Assembly (NCBI GenBank): GCA_947503715.1
Contig: CANNER010000003.1
Span: 496,001-560,000, forward strand
Origin: an uncultured Caulobacterales bacterium
GTDB taxonomy: Bacteria; Pseudomonadota; Alphaproteobacteria; Caulobacterales; Maricaulaceae
DNA length: 64,000 bases
Reading direction: 5' to 3'
The translations under genes were made by a program, and so were the position numbers. Below the pieces are notes generated by a model. It made no database searches and was not told the DNA's origin. It saw only the letters and a program-made list of their open reading frames with translations. Positions 34,575 to 43,467 of this stretch are shown in pieces. Numbering within the stretch: the first letter of the stretch is position 1; each line of letters begins with the position of its first letter.

Positions 34575-35855
34575 TTATGCCATCGCAGCAGGCAACCATA
34601 GCGAAAGTGCTGGAACGAAGGTGACCAATAAAAGAATCGCTATCAGCGCGAGGTAGAAGGGCCAGATCGTTTTAACGACGGTCTCTGGCTTCGCCCCACC
34701 CACGGCGCATCCGACAAATAGAACGGATCCGACCGGCGGTGTGACAAGTCCGATGCCAAGATTCAGCAACATGATAATCCCGAAGTGAACAGGGTCCACA
34801 CCCGCGTCCATCGCAACCGGAAGAAAGATCGGTGTTGTGATGATAATCAGCGGGGCCATATCCATAAATGCGCCCAAAATCAGTAAGATGACGAGTATCA
34901 ACAGCATTACGATGACCGGACTATCTGAAAATGTCGTCAGTCCAGCGGATAGCGCAGAAGGCCCACCAAGAAGCGCAAAAAGCCAGCCAAACATAGAGGC
35001 AGTCCCGATAATCAACATAACCATCGCAGTTGTCTTCACCGCACTGCTGGCAGCTTCCAAGAATCGTTTAAGACCTAGTGTTCGATAGGCAAAAGCGCCG
35101 ATTAAAATCGTGTAGACTACGGCCACAGCAGAACTCTCCGTTGGCGTAAAAACCCCGAGCAGGATACCAAAGACAATAATAAAAGCCGTCATTAAGCCCG
35201 GAATCGCGCCAATAATTGATTTACCGAACGCAGACCAACCTGGAAATTCACCCCGCGGATAGTCGCGTTTTATCGCCACGCGCCACGCCACAAACATGAG
35301 CGCAAGACCGGCCAAAATACCGGGAATAACGCCTGCTAGGAAAAGATCCGCAACAGAAATACTGACGGGCGAAGCGGCCGCATAAATAATCATATTATGG
35401 GAGGGAGGGATCAGGATTCCTAGAATAGCGGCCGTGATCGTCACATTCACGGCGTAATCCGCATCATAGCCCTTTTCCTTCATCATTGGCATGAGAGTGG
35501 ACCCCATGGCCGAAACAGAGGCAACTGCAGATCCGGATACAGCGCCAAACATCATCGAAGCGCCGACATCGACCTGTCCGAGGCCGCCGCGTGTTCGGCC
35601 AAAGGCAGCCTCAGCCACCCTAACCAATCGTTCAGCGATTCCTGTGCGAGCCATCAAGTCACCCGCGAACACGAAAAATGGAATCGCCATGAGGGTAAAG
35701 ACATTCATACCCGCTGCCATACGCTGAAACGGGACGACGGGCGGCAAACCCAGCAATAAGAAGGTTGCGAGCGAGGCCGCACCCAATGAATAGGCAATGG
35801 GGACACCCGCCAATAAAAGGCCGAATAATGTGACGAGAAGAAAGATCAGTTCCAT
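34575..35855 (-). CDS. TRAP transporter large permease subunit (DctM/SiaM type)
   Basis: The 426-aa large membrane subunit of a tripartite ATP-independent periplasmic transporter, with about eleven to twelve helices. Family marks are GVPIAYSLG near the N-terminus, PFFVFAGDLMARTGIA, FGAVSGSAVASVSAMG near 105-120 (substrate and sodium site), GILIPPSHNMIIYA, and NLGIGLVTPPVGSVLFVGC near 365. It drives uptake with the Na+ gradient. It overlaps the small subunit gene by 10 bp, and the order on the minus strand is P, Q, M, all from one promoter. Confidence 0.95.
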   Translation of the reverse strand: MELIFLLVTLFGLLLAGVPIAYSLGAASLATFLLLGLPPVVPFQRMAAGMNVFTLMAIPFFVFAGDLMARTGIAERLVRVAEAAFGRTRGGLGQVDVGASMMFGAVSGSAVASVSAMGSTLMPMMKEKGYDADYAVNVTITAAILGILIPPSHNMIIYAAASPVSISVADLFLAGVIPGILAGLALMFVAWRVAIKRDYPRGEFPGWSAFGKSIIGAIPGLMTAFIIVFGILLGVFTPTESSAVAVVYTILIGAFAYRTLGLKRFLEAASSAVKTTAMVMLIIGTASMFGWLFALLGGPSALSAGLTTFSDSPVIVMLLILVILLILGAFMDMAPLIIITTPIFLPVAMDAGVDPVHFGIIMLLNLGIGLVTPPVGSVLFVGCAVGGAKPETVVKTIWPFYLALIAILLLVTFVPALSLWLPAAMA

Positions 35856-36331
35856 AGCGGTTTCACCACCTCACCTTTAGCTTCGGCCAGAGCTTGCTCC
35901 ACCGCAAAAAACGCCGTCAGAGCTCCAGAGAGCGCAATCGGCACATAAGCCCACCCCCGGGACAAACCGAGCGTCGGTATTGAATGGGTCCAAACCGCTA
36001 CGGTGAGTTGCACACCATATATTGCCATAAAGACACCAAAAACCGCGACGACGAGATGACAGAAAATGCGAATACGTTTGCGCGTCGCAGGCTTAGCACG
36101 GTCCTGCAGCATGGTGAGCTGAATATGGAAGCCCTCTCTCACACCGGCAGCTGCGGCAAACAGAATAAACCACAACATCAGCAAGAGCGACGCCTGCTCC
36201 GCCCAAGCCGGCGAGGCTGACAGGACATAACGGGCGAAGACCTGCCACGTAATGATTGCTGTCATACCGATTAAGCCTATGGCGGAAAAGAGGAGAGAAA
36301 ATCGTGATAGGAGTTCAGAAAGACGTGTCAT
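35846..36331 (-). CDS. TRAP transporter small permease subunit (DctQ type)
   Basis: A 161-aa four-helix membrane protein with the DctQ pattern: helices near 12-32, 46-64, 86-108 and 128-146; the conserved W-Q-V-F-A-R-Y-V-L near residue 29; PAWAEQASLLLMLWFILF; and the G-x-x-x-G-x-H segment (GVREGFHI). It joins the binding protein DctP to the large permease. It overlaps both neighbours by a few bases, so the three genes form a tight operon. Confidence 0.93.
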   Translation of the reverse strand: MTRLSELLSRFSLLFSAIGLIGMTAIITWQVFARYVLSASPAWAEQASLLLMLWFILFAAAAGVREGFHIQLTMLQDRAKPATRKRIRIFCHLVVAVFGVFMAIYGVQLTVAVWTHSIPTLGLSRGWAYVPIALSGALTAFFAVEQALAEAKGEVVKPLWN

Positions 36332-37344
36332 GATGCAGTCTCGTCAATAGATTGGATCATATCAGTAATTTCCTGCAATCGCGGACTGTCGAGATATTGC
36401 GCCCAGACGGCTTGGACCTTCTCTTGGAAAGGCGCGACAGGAGGTTCCGTTACCGTGACAGGTTTGGCCGCTTCTGAAACAATAGACTTCGAGGTTTCAA
36501 CGCGTTCATCCCACGCGGCCCGCATAATGGGAACTGATACACGCGCCGCAGCTTGGACCATCTCGCGGTCAGCCTCCGACAGACGCTCCCAAGTTTTCAG
36601 GCTCAGGCAAACCACCTCTGGCGAAATAACATGGCGCGTTAGACTATAATAAGGTGCCGTTTCGAAATGCCGGAAGCTCTCATAAGACGGCCAATTATTT
36701 TCAGCCCCATCTATCACACCCTGTAAAAGCCCCTGATAGACTTCACCCAGTGGGATAGGCGTAGGATTGCCTCCCAATGCGCGAATCATAGACACGAAAA
36801 GATCAGAATTCTGCACGCGGATTTTCAATCCTGAGAGGTCGGATGGATCGTTGATTGAACGTTCCGAGGTATAAAAACTCCGTGCGCCGGAATCGTAAAA
36901 GGCCAGCCCCACCAAACCATGTGAGCGCATCGACTCTAATATGATTTGACCCGGCGCGCCGTCCATCGCCACGCGCATGTGATCAATAGATCTGAACATA
37001 AATGGCAGCGACGGTACCCGTGTTTCTGGGACGAATGCATTGAGCGGCGCAATATTCACACGCGCAATATCCAGTCCACCAAAGACGGTCAGTTCAAGTG
37101 TATCTTTTTCCGCGCCCAGCTGTGCGCCAGGATAGATCTTCATTTGCAGACGACCGCCCGACCTCTCTAAGAGATCGTCCCGCATCGCTTCCAAACCGAT
37201 GACGGTTGGAAAACCCTCGGGCAAAATATCAACAGTCCGCAGAGGGGCGTCAGCGGAGGGTGTGCAAGCCTGAAGTCCAAACCCGCCTAAACCGGACAGC
37301 CCTGCCGCGCTTCCATATATAAAGCGTCTGCGTCCTACAATCAT
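36328..37344 (-). CDS. TRAP transporter substrate-binding protein (DctP type), Tat-lipoprotein signal
   Basis: A 338-aa periplasmic solute receptor. The start at ATG 37344 is set by GGGAG eight bases upstream and by a signal peptide beginning MIVGRRRFIYG, a twin-arginine motif, that ends in the lipobox LQAC. The DctP fold follows: GLEAMRDDLLERSGGRLQMKIYPGAQLGAEKD, the conserved arginine in LKIRVQNSDLF that binds the carboxylate of the substrate, and IPLGEVYQGLLQGVIDGAENN. An organic acid sugar, probably an unsaturated or deoxy uronate oligomer, is the inferred ligand because of the surrounding enzymes and shared operator. Confidence 0.93.
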   Translation of the reverse strand: MIVGRRRFIYGSAAGLSGLGGFGLQACTPSADAPLRTVDILPEGFPTVIGLEAMRDDLLERSGGRLQMKIYPGAQLGAEKDTLELTVFGGLDIARVNIAPLNAFVPETRVPSLPFMFRSIDHMRVAMDGAPGQIILESMRSHGLVGLAFYDSGARSFYTSERSINDPSDLSGLKIRVQNSDLFVSMIRALGGNPTPIPLGEVYQGLLQGVIDGAENNWPSYESFRHFETAPYYSLTRHVISPEVVCLSLKTWERLSEADREMVQAAARVSVPIMRAAWDERVETSKSIVSEAAKPVTVTEPPVAPFQEKVQAVWAQYLDSPRLQEITDMIQSIDETAS

Positions 37345-37383
37345 TAGGTTTTCTCCCTCAAACACTTGTAAACAGACGCATAT

Positions 37384-37398
37384 GGTAACCGGTGTCAT
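37384..37398. promoter_or_regulatory. LacI-type operator, site 3
   Basis: GGTAACCGGTGTCAT, identical over 15 bp to site 2 (33681-33695) and sharing ACCGGTGTCA with site 1. It lies 40 bp upstream of the dctP start. On the minus strand TAGTAT stands just before it and could be a -10 box, again a repressor position. Confidence 0.65.
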
Positions 37399-37450
37399 AC
37401 TACAAGTCACAACCCCGTTTCGAAGACGAGATTGAAATTTGGCATGTAAC

Positions 37451-37527
37451 TGGTAGGGGGTGAGGGACTCGAACCCCCAACCAATCCGTTATGAGCGGAC
37501 GGCTCTAACCAATTGAGCTAACCCCCC
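37451..37527 (-). tRNA. tRNA with CAT anticodon, probably tRNA-Ile2 (lysidine-modified)
   Basis: A complete 77-nt cloverleaf on the minus strand: acceptor GGGGGGT/ACCCCCT, D-arm TAGCTCAATTGGTTAGAGC, anticodon stem GTCCG/CGGAT with loop CTCATAA, T-arm GGGGG-TTCGAGT-CCCTC, discriminator A and encoded CCA. The CAT anticodon fits elongator Met or Ile2. The TGGTT variable region resembles Ile2 (E. coli TGGTC) rather than Met (GGGTC), and it lacks initiator features. The Ile2 call is moderate; the tRNA itself is certain. Confidence 0.9.
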
Positions 37528-37550
37528 GTTGATTGAGCCAAGGCTCAAAA

Positions 37551-39011
37551 TCAGGAAAGCAGCTTCTGCACATATTTCGACCATTCTGCAAGACGGGTTT
37601 CACGGGTCTTTGCATCTAAATTTGGCGTAAACTCTCGGTCGACGGCCCATTGATCTGCGACCTCCTCCAAACTCTCGTAAAGTCCTGCACCCAACCCTGC
37701 GAGATAAGCCGCGCCGAGCGCTGTGGTTTCCAGCACCGCGGGACGTTGGACAGGAATGTCGAGAATATCTGCGAGATAGCCACACATCCAACTATTGGCA
37801 CTCATTCCGCCATCGACGCGCAAAGTCGTGGGTTCCACGCCATCTTTTGCCATGGCATCAAACAGATCATACGTTTGATAGATGACCGACTCGACTGTCG
37901 CCCGGATGAGCTCATCCCGACCCGTATCCCGGGTCATACCAAAGACGGCGCCCCGCGCATCGGGTGCCCAATGCGGTGCGCCGAGCCCTGTGAAAGCCGG
38001 TACAAGATAAACACCGCCCGTGCTCTCCAATGTCTCGCACACGGCTTCAGTCTCAGCCGCATGATCGACGAGTTTCATCTCATCACGCAACCATTGCACG
38101 GAGGCTCCGGCCATGAAGATTGAACCTTCCAGCGCGTAAGTCGTCTTGCCATTCAGGCGATAACTAATAGTTGTGAGAAGTCGATTCTTGGAGTTTATCG
38201 CCTCACTGCCCGTGTTCAGGATGACAAAACACCCCGTGCCATAAGTCGATTTAATATCGCCGGGTGCAAAACAGGCCTGTCCAATCGCCGCAGCTTGCTG
38301 ATCCCCTGCAACGCCCAGAATTGGGATATCATCACCCAGAACAGTACAGACGCCAAATTGTGCCGAACAATCCAAAACCTTGGGCAGACCTGAACGCGGG
38401 ACACTAAAGAGCCCGAGCAAATCATCATCCCAATCCTGCGCATGTATATCGAACAGGTTTGTCCGACTGGCATTGGTCGCATCCGTGACATGACTTTGAC
38501 CCTCTGTCAGTCGCCAGATGAGGAAACTATCGACAGTGCCGAACGCCAATTCCATATCGCGTGCGCCATCAACATTGTCCAAAATCCAAGCGATTTTAGA
38601 GCCGGAGAAATAAGGATCATGAAGCAATCCTGTTTTGGCCTGTAACGCCTCGACAGGCATCTGCTTGGCCAGCTCTTGGCAAATTTTAGCCGTGCGACGG
38701 TCCTGCCAAACGATAGCATTGTAAATCGGTTTTCCCGTCTGCCGATCCCAAACCAAAGTCGTCTCACGTTGATTCGTAATACCAATCGCAGCGACAGAGA
38801 GTTCGGCTTCCTGCGTAAAAGCATAAGCCTTTTTGAGTGTGGATAAAACAGTTGACCAAATCGCCTCTGGATCATGCTCAACCCATCCATCCTGCGGATA
38901 GATCTGCGGAAATTCTTCCTGAGCAGAGAATAATATCTTTCCACGTTGGGAAAAAACGAGCGTTCGAGAGGACGTCGTACCTTGGTCGATAGAGAGAATA
39001 ACTTTTTTCAT
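37551..39011 (-). CDS. glpK: glycerol kinase
   Basis: ATP-dependent phosphorylation of glycerol to sn-glycerol 3-phosphate. The 486-aa FGGY kinase has IDQGTTSSRTLVF at the N-terminus, EHDPEAIW, ATNASRTNLFDIH, the FGGY-type segment GLGAPHWAPDARGAVFG near 330, and LRVDGGMSANSWM near 400. ATG 39011 begins the conserved MKKVILSIDQ; an upstream in-frame ATG at 39041 would place ten extra residues over the operator. It is divergent from glpD with a GlpR-like site between them. No GlpF facilitator is in the window. Confidence 0.96.
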   Translation of the reverse strand: MKKVILSIDQGTTSSRTLVFSQRGKILFSAQEEFPQIYPQDGWVEHDPEAIWSTVLSTLKKAYAFTQEAELSVAAIGITNQRETTLVWDRQTGKPIYNAIVWQDRRTAKICQELAKQMPVEALQAKTGLLHDPYFSGSKIAWILDNVDGARDMELAFGTVDSFLIWRLTEGQSHVTDATNASRTNLFDIHAQDWDDDLLGLFSVPRSGLPKVLDCSAQFGVCTVLGDDIPILGVAGDQQAAAIGQACFAPGDIKSTYGTGCFVILNTGSEAINSKNRLLTTISYRLNGKTTYALEGSIFMAGASVQWLRDEMKLVDHAAETEAVCETLESTGGVYLVPAFTGLGAPHWAPDARGAVFGMTRDTGRDELIRATVESVIYQTYDLFDAMAKDGVEPTTLRVDGGMSANSWMCGYLADILDIPVQRPAVLETTALGAAYLAGLGAGLYESLEEVADQWAVDREFTPNLDAKTRETRLAEWSKYVQKLLS

Positions 39012-39034
39012 ACTTACTTGATGCAATGAAAAAA

Positions 39035-39062
39035 CGAACATCGCAATGTTCGAAAACGAAAA
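39035..39062. promoter_or_regulatory. GlpR-like operator between glpK and glpD
   Basis: CGAACAT-CGCA-ATGTTCG (39035-39052) is a perfect inverted repeat. The overlapping ATGTTCGAAAACGAAAA (39046-39062) resembles the E. coli GlpR operator, consensus like TATGTTCGATAACGAACATA. The site spans the space between the divergent starts and suits control of both genes. No glpR gene is in the window. Confidence 0.7.
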
Positions 39063-39098
39063 CGCTTGTCGAAAATGAACAGTCTGCTAGGGAGCATC

Positions 39099-40586
39099 AT
39101 GACTTATGATCTTCTCATTATCGGTGGTGGCATTAACGGAACGGCGATTGCGCGGGACGCGGCGGGGCGCGGTCTAAAAGTCCTGCTTTGCGAGCGGGAT
39201 GATCTGGCCAGTCATACAAGCTCTGCCTCAACGAAACTGATTCACGGCGGGCTACGTTACTTGGAATATTACGAGTTCAACCTTGTGCGTCATGCCCTGA
39301 AAGAGCGCGAGGTCATGCTCCGTTCTGCGCCGCATATCATCTGGCCCATGCGGTTTGTGCTACCTTATGATAAAGGTCTGCGACCCGCTTGGATGCTCCG
39401 CACCGGATTATTCCTCTATGACCATATTGGCGGGCGGGAGATGTTGCCGGGATCAAAATCGCTCAAGCTGAACAAGGCTCCACATCAAGGCATATTGGAA
39501 TCACGCTTCAAGACAGGGTTTGAGTATTCAGACTGCTGGGTCGAGGATGCGCGGCTTGTTGTCCTTTATGCACTAGACGCGGAAAATCGTGGTGCGGATA
39601 TTCGCACACGCACCGAAGTCCTAAGCGTCGAGGCCACTGAAACAGGTTACAGCGCCAAGATAAAACACCGTGGAAAAATCGAAACAATCACGACAAAGGG
39701 CATCGTGAATTCAGCTGGTCCTTGGGTGGATGAAGTTCTCGGTAAAATCAAAACGACTAAGAATGAGCAATCTCTGCGCCTCGTAAAAGGCAGTCATATT
39801 GTCACGAAAAAGCTCTTTGACGGCGATCATGCCTATCTCTTCCAAAATGCCGATAATCGCGTGATTTTCGCAATACCTTATGAGCGGGATTACACCCTGA
39901 TTGGGACAACGGATCAGCCTTATGACTTTTCCGAAGGCCCTGTTAAAATCAGCGAGGAAGAAATCAGCTATCTTTGTTCCGCCGCGAGTGAGTATTTCGA
40001 GAATGATATCTCGCCCAAGGATGTTGTCTGGGATTATGCAGGCGTGCGCCCACTTTATGATGATAAATCTGAGGACGCCTCCGCTGTCACCCGTGATTAT
40101 GTTTTAGACATTGAAGAGTTCGCAAATGGTGCCCCGTTCCTGTCTATCTATGGCGGGAAAATCACGACGTCGCGTAAGCTTGGCGAACATGCTATGCAAA
40201 AACTCTCAAAATATTACGAGTATAAAACAGGCGATTGGACACAACGTGCCCTGTTACCGGGTGGCGACCTAATCGACGCTGACTTTGAGCGGTTTTATAA
40301 TGACATGTACAAACGCTATCGCGCCCTAAATGAGGCGCTCTTGAGACGTCTTTGCCATGCATACGGGACGCGGATCACGCTTATTCTTGGGGACGGCACG
40401 ACACAGCCTGAGTTAGGTCAACATTTTGGTGCAGGACTTTATGAGCTGGAAGTCAATTATCTCATCAATCATGAATGGGCGACGTCAGCCGATGATATCA
40501 TGTGGCGGCGCAGCAAGCTGGGCTTACACATGAGCGATGTTGAAAAAGACGCATTTACGGAGTGGTTTAACACGACTATTGGCTAA
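39099..40586 (+). CDS. glpD: glycerol-3-phosphate dehydrogenase (FAD-dependent, aerobic)
   Basis: Oxidises glycerol 3-phosphate to dihydroxyacetone phosphate at the inner membrane and passes electrons to the quinone pool. The 495-aa product begins MTYDLLIIGGGINGTAIARD (FAD-binding Rossmann loop) and has STKLIHGGLRYLE near residue 45, the NSAGPW motif, GTTD near 280, VRPL, and SIYGGKITTSR, followed by the helical C-terminal domain. ATG 39099 has AGGGAG just upstream; the TTG/ATG codons before it lie within the operator region. It works with the divergent glpK. Confidence 0.95.
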   Translation: MTYDLLIIGGGINGTAIARDAAGRGLKVLLCERDDLASHTSSASTKLIHGGLRYLEYYEFNLVRHALKEREVMLRSAPHIIWPMRFVLPYDKGLRPAWMLRTGLFLYDHIGGREMLPGSKSLKLNKAPHQGILESRFKTGFEYSDCWVEDARLVVLYALDAENRGADIRTRTEVLSVEATETGYSAKIKHRGKIETITTKGIVNSAGPWVDEVLGKIKTTKNEQSLRLVKGSHIVTKKLFDGDHAYLFQNADNRVIFAIPYERDYTLIGTTDQPYDFSEGPVKISEEEISYLCSAASEYFENDISPKDVVWDYAGVRPLYDDKSEDASAVTRDYVLDIEEFANGAPFLSIYGGKITTSRKLGEHAMQKLSKYYEYKTGDWTQRALLPGGDLIDADFERFYNDMYKRYRALNEALLRRLCHAYGTRITLILGDGTTQPELGQHFGAGLYELEVNYLINHEWATSADDIMWRRSKLGLHMSDVEKDAFTEWFNTTIG

Positions 40587-40589
40587 GCC

Positions 40590-41354
40590 ATGAGCTTAGG
40601 GGACCTATTCAATCTTGCGCCGATTCCGCTATCGGGTACCGTGATTACCTATCTGGGCTTCACAGCGATTATCATTGCGCGTTATTTTGCGATTGTCTGG
40701 CCTATCCACTTTACCCTCTGGAAGCGCGCACCCAAAAAGGCGCGCCGCCTGTCCAAACGCGAACCCACGCGCGAGACCATCCGAAACGAGATTTATCTCT
40801 CCACGATTAGCGCGTTCATCTACGCCCTCCCTGCTGCGATTGTTGTTGAGATTTGGAAGGCGGGTGGCAGCGCGATGTATTCGGGAATGCCCGAGGGTGT
40901 CTTAGGATGGCTCTGGTTACCGGTCTCAGGTCTCATCTATCTCTTCGTGCAGGACACATGGTTCTATTTCACACACCGCGTCATGCATCATCGTAAACTG
41001 TTCCAACACACCCATGCGGGCCATCACCGCAGTGTCCAGCCGACCCCTTGGGCGAGTTTTTCTTTCGACCCAATAGAGGCGGTCAGCTCAGCTTGGCTCC
41101 TCCCCGTCCTCGCGCTGATCCTGCCCATCCATGTTGGCATGGCGCTGCTCATTCTCATGCTGATGACGATTAATTCTGTTTTCAATCATGCCGGATGGGA
41201 AGTTTATCCGGACCGTTGGATTAAAGGGTGGTGGGGCCGGCACATTATCACGGCCAGCCACCACAATTTGCATCACACGAAATTCAAAGGGAATTACGGA
41301 TTATATTTCCGCTTCTGGGACAAGGTCTGCGGAACAGACCGAGGGTTGGTTTAA
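40590..41354 (+). CDS. sterol desaturase/fatty acid hydroxylase superfamily membrane protein
   Basis: A 254-aa integral membrane diiron hydroxylase-type protein. All histidine boxes are present: HRVMHH near 131-136, HAGHH near 144-148, and HHNLHH near 228-233, with NHAGWE between them. Four or so hydrophobic helices surround them. The substrate (sterol, fatty acid, carotenoid or lipid headgroup) cannot be told. The start lies 3 bp after the glpD stop, so it may be co-transcribed with glpD. The 3' end overlaps the convergent HxlR gene by 4 bp. Confidence 0.88.
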   Translation: MSLGDLFNLAPIPLSGTVITYLGFTAIIIARYFAIVWPIHFTLWKRAPKKARRLSKREPTRETIRNEIYLSTISAFIYALPAAIVVEIWKAGGSAMYSGMPEGVLGWLWLPVSGLIYLFVQDTWFYFTHRVMHHRKLFQHTHAGHHRSVQPTPWASFSFDPIEAVSSAWLLPVLALILPIHVGMALLILMLMTINSVFNHAGWEVYPDRWIKGWWGRHIITASHHNLHHTKFKGNYGLYFRFWDKVCGTDRGLV

Positions 41355-41836
41355 GCGTCAGGTACGACTGTCAGTTTTAGTGCATTAAAGGGCACGACCT
41401 CCGCGCCCAGAGGCACCAAGGCCGAGCGCACATCCAATCCCGTCCGGCTATCCCGCAGGGCAAGCGACTTTCGCCCGCCGCGTAGATGCGTATCGCCCCA
41501 TTGCATTAGTGCCATGAAAACGGGTGCGAGGGCTTGCCCTTTTTCGGTCAGAAAATAAGCCGTCCGCGCCCGCGCGCCCGGATCTTTATACTGACGCGTT
41601 TCGAGAACACCGTCTTCGACAAGTTTCTTCAACCGCGAGGTTAGGACAGAGCGCGGAATATCCAGATCGGACCGCATGTCATCAAACCGGCTGACACCAT
41701 ATAGTGCTTCCCGCACAATCAACCACGTCCAACGATCCGTCAGAACATCCAAGGCTTTCGCCCCGCCACACTTCTCCAGCGGGATCGGGGCTTCGCGAAC
41801 AATATCAGAATCAGGTTTGCGAGCTGGGTCTGTCAT
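41351..41836 (-). CDS. HxlR family transcriptional regulator
   Basis: A winged-helix regulator of 161 aa. The HxlR signature is complete: a single N-terminal Cys (EKCGGAKALDVLTDRWTWLI, 22-41), the RFDDMRSDLDIPRSVLTSRL recognition region near 50-70, and the wing DGVLETRQY with Y-F-L-T-E-K-G near 95. The lone Cys at the domain entry is a redox sensor in some relatives. A C-terminal tail of about 40 residues beyond the domain is unusual but not unique. Its target is unknown; neighbours are a convergent hydroxylase gene and a carboxyltransferase gene 41 bp downstream of its start. Confidence 0.9.
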   Translation of the reverse strand: MTDPARKPDSDIVREAPIPLEKCGGAKALDVLTDRWTWLIVREALYGVSRFDDMRSDLDIPRSVLTSRLKKLVEDGVLETRQYKDPGARARTAYFLTEKGQALAPVFMALMQWGDTHLRGGRKSLALRDSRTGLDVRSALVPLGAEVVPFNALKLTVVPDA

Positions 41837-41877
41837 GAAGACCGACCTAGCGATTGGACGGCTGAAATCAATGATTC

Positions 41878-43386
41878 CTAGCGCATCACGAGATTTATAA
41901 ATTCACAAAGCCACGTTCGCGTCTCTCGCGGATCGATGATGTTCTCAACGCCAAAGGCCTCTGCTGTGCGGAATGGCGAACTGACATTGGCGAGGCGGGC
42001 TTTGATTTTCGCGAGTTCCGCAGCAGGGTCATCCGCGGCTTCCAGTTCTGCGCGGTAAGCCACCTCGACACCGCCATCAATCGGCAGGCTGCCCCAATCA
42101 CCGCTGGGCCATGCGACGCGGTATGGGAAGCGTTCCGCATTGGACATGGCGGCGCCCGCAACGCCGTAAGCCTTGCGGATGATGACCGAGGCCCACGGCA
42201 CATCCGCGCGGTAGATGGCATTCATCGCCTCGACTCCGCGCCGGATCGTGGCGGTGCGTTCGGCCTCCAGTCCGATCATAAAACCGGGATTATCTACCAG
42301 ATTAATGACAGGCAGGCCAAAGAGTTGAGCAGTCTCGGTAAAGCGTTTCGCCTTCTCAGCCGTATCCGCCGTCCAACTGCCGCCCAGAAACATCGGATCG
42401 TTGGCGAGCACGGCAACGGGCCAGCCATCCAATCGCGCAAAGGCAGTAATAGATGCCCTGCCCCAGTGTCGCCCCATCTCAAACACGCTGTCTTTATCGA
42501 ACAGGGCATCGACGATCTTGCGCATATTATAGGCTTTGGTTTTATCTCGCGGGACAATGGATAAGAGCGTCTCATCCTTGCGGTCCGTCGGGTCTTTACA
42601 ATCCGTTCGCACCAGCGGAGCGCCAGCATAATCCGGTAGGTAGGAGAGGAACTTCCGCGCGCGAAGAAAAGCGTCTTCCTCATCCGTCGCCTCATCATCA
42701 ATCACGCCGTTCCGCGTGTGAATTTTCGATCCGCCGAGAGATTCCTTATCCTGCGTTTCGCCCAGCGCCGCGACGACGGCGGGACCCGCTGTGAAAATTT
42801 GCGAGAGACCTTTGACCATCACGGAATAATGTGAGGCGACCGCCCGCGCCGCGCCAAGTCCAGCTGTCGGACCCAGCGCCAGTGCAACGACGGGTACCGT
42901 TTCCAGATTTTTCACAACATGGTCCCAACCCGGCACCATGGGCACATAGGTATGTCCCATCACCTCGAGAGACTTGACAGACCCGCCACCGCCCGTGCCG
43001 TCAATCATCCGGATAATCGGCAAGCGAAGCTCATGCGCCATTTGCTCTGCGACGATAAATTTGCGGTAGATCGCGGCATCGGACGCGCCGCCTCGTACCG
43101 TAAAATCATCGCATGTCGCGACAACGGGCCGACCATTTATCCTGCCCCGCCCAAAGAGAAAGTTGGACGGCGCGGAGTCGATCAGCGCCCCCTCTTCTGT
43201 ATATCGGCCACGTCCGGCCAATCCGCCAATTTCATCAAACCCGTCAAAGTCCAGCAGGCCCTCCAAACGCTCCCGCGCGTTCAGCTTACCGCGGGCAGCC
43301 TGCCGCGCGACCTTATCGGCCCCGCCCATCTGTAGCGACATCGCTTTGCGTTTGGCGAGTTCATCTAATTCGGGTTTCCAGCTCAT
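41878..43386 (-). CDS. acyl-CoA carboxylase carboxyltransferase (beta) subunit
   Basis: A biotin-dependent carboxyltransferase of 502 aa with both crotonase-fold halves, as in propionyl-CoA or methylcrotonyl-CoA carboxylases. It shows GKLNARERLEGLLD near 34, the oxyanion-loop glycines in MIDGTGGGGS and LGPTAGLGAA, and in the second half MFLGGSWTADTAEKAKRF, LVDNPGFMIG and KAYGVAGAAM. The second-half glycine motif is YGVAGAAM where many propionyl enzymes have YGGAY, so the acyl-CoA specificity is open. No biotin carboxylase subunit is adjacent. ATG 43386 is preferred over an upstream in-frame codon because family homology begins there. Confidence 0.88.
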   Translation of the reverse strand: MSWKPELDELAKRKAMSLQMGGADKVARQAARGKLNARERLEGLLDFDGFDEIGGLAGRGRYTEEGALIDSAPSNFLFGRGRINGRPVVATCDDFTVRGGASDAAIYRKFIVAEQMAHELRLPIIRMIDGTGGGGSVKSLEVMGHTYVPMVPGWDHVVKNLETVPVVALALGPTAGLGAARAVASHYSVMVKGLSQIFTAGPAVVAALGETQDKESLGGSKIHTRNGVIDDEATDEEDAFLRARKFLSYLPDYAGAPLVRTDCKDPTDRKDETLLSIVPRDKTKAYNMRKIVDALFDKDSVFEMGRHWGRASITAFARLDGWPVAVLANDPMFLGGSWTADTAEKAKRFTETAQLFGLPVINLVDNPGFMIGLEAERTATIRRGVEAMNAIYRADVPWASVIIRKAYGVAGAAMSNAERFPYRVAWPSGDWGSLPIDGGVEVAYRAELEAADDPAAELAKIKARLANVSSPFRTAEAFGVENIIDPRETRTWLCEFINLVMR

Positions 43387-43467
43387 GCGCGGGACTTTGG
43401 CCGAGCTGTGCTTGTCACGCAATGCCCATCCGACTAACCTCGCCGTTCAAAATTGAAAGGTCACATC

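Noticed and set aside
37451-37527. Initiator tRNA-fMet
   Set aside because: The acceptor end is fully paired (G1 with C72-type pairing) and the anticodon stem lacks the three G-C pairs typical of initiators.
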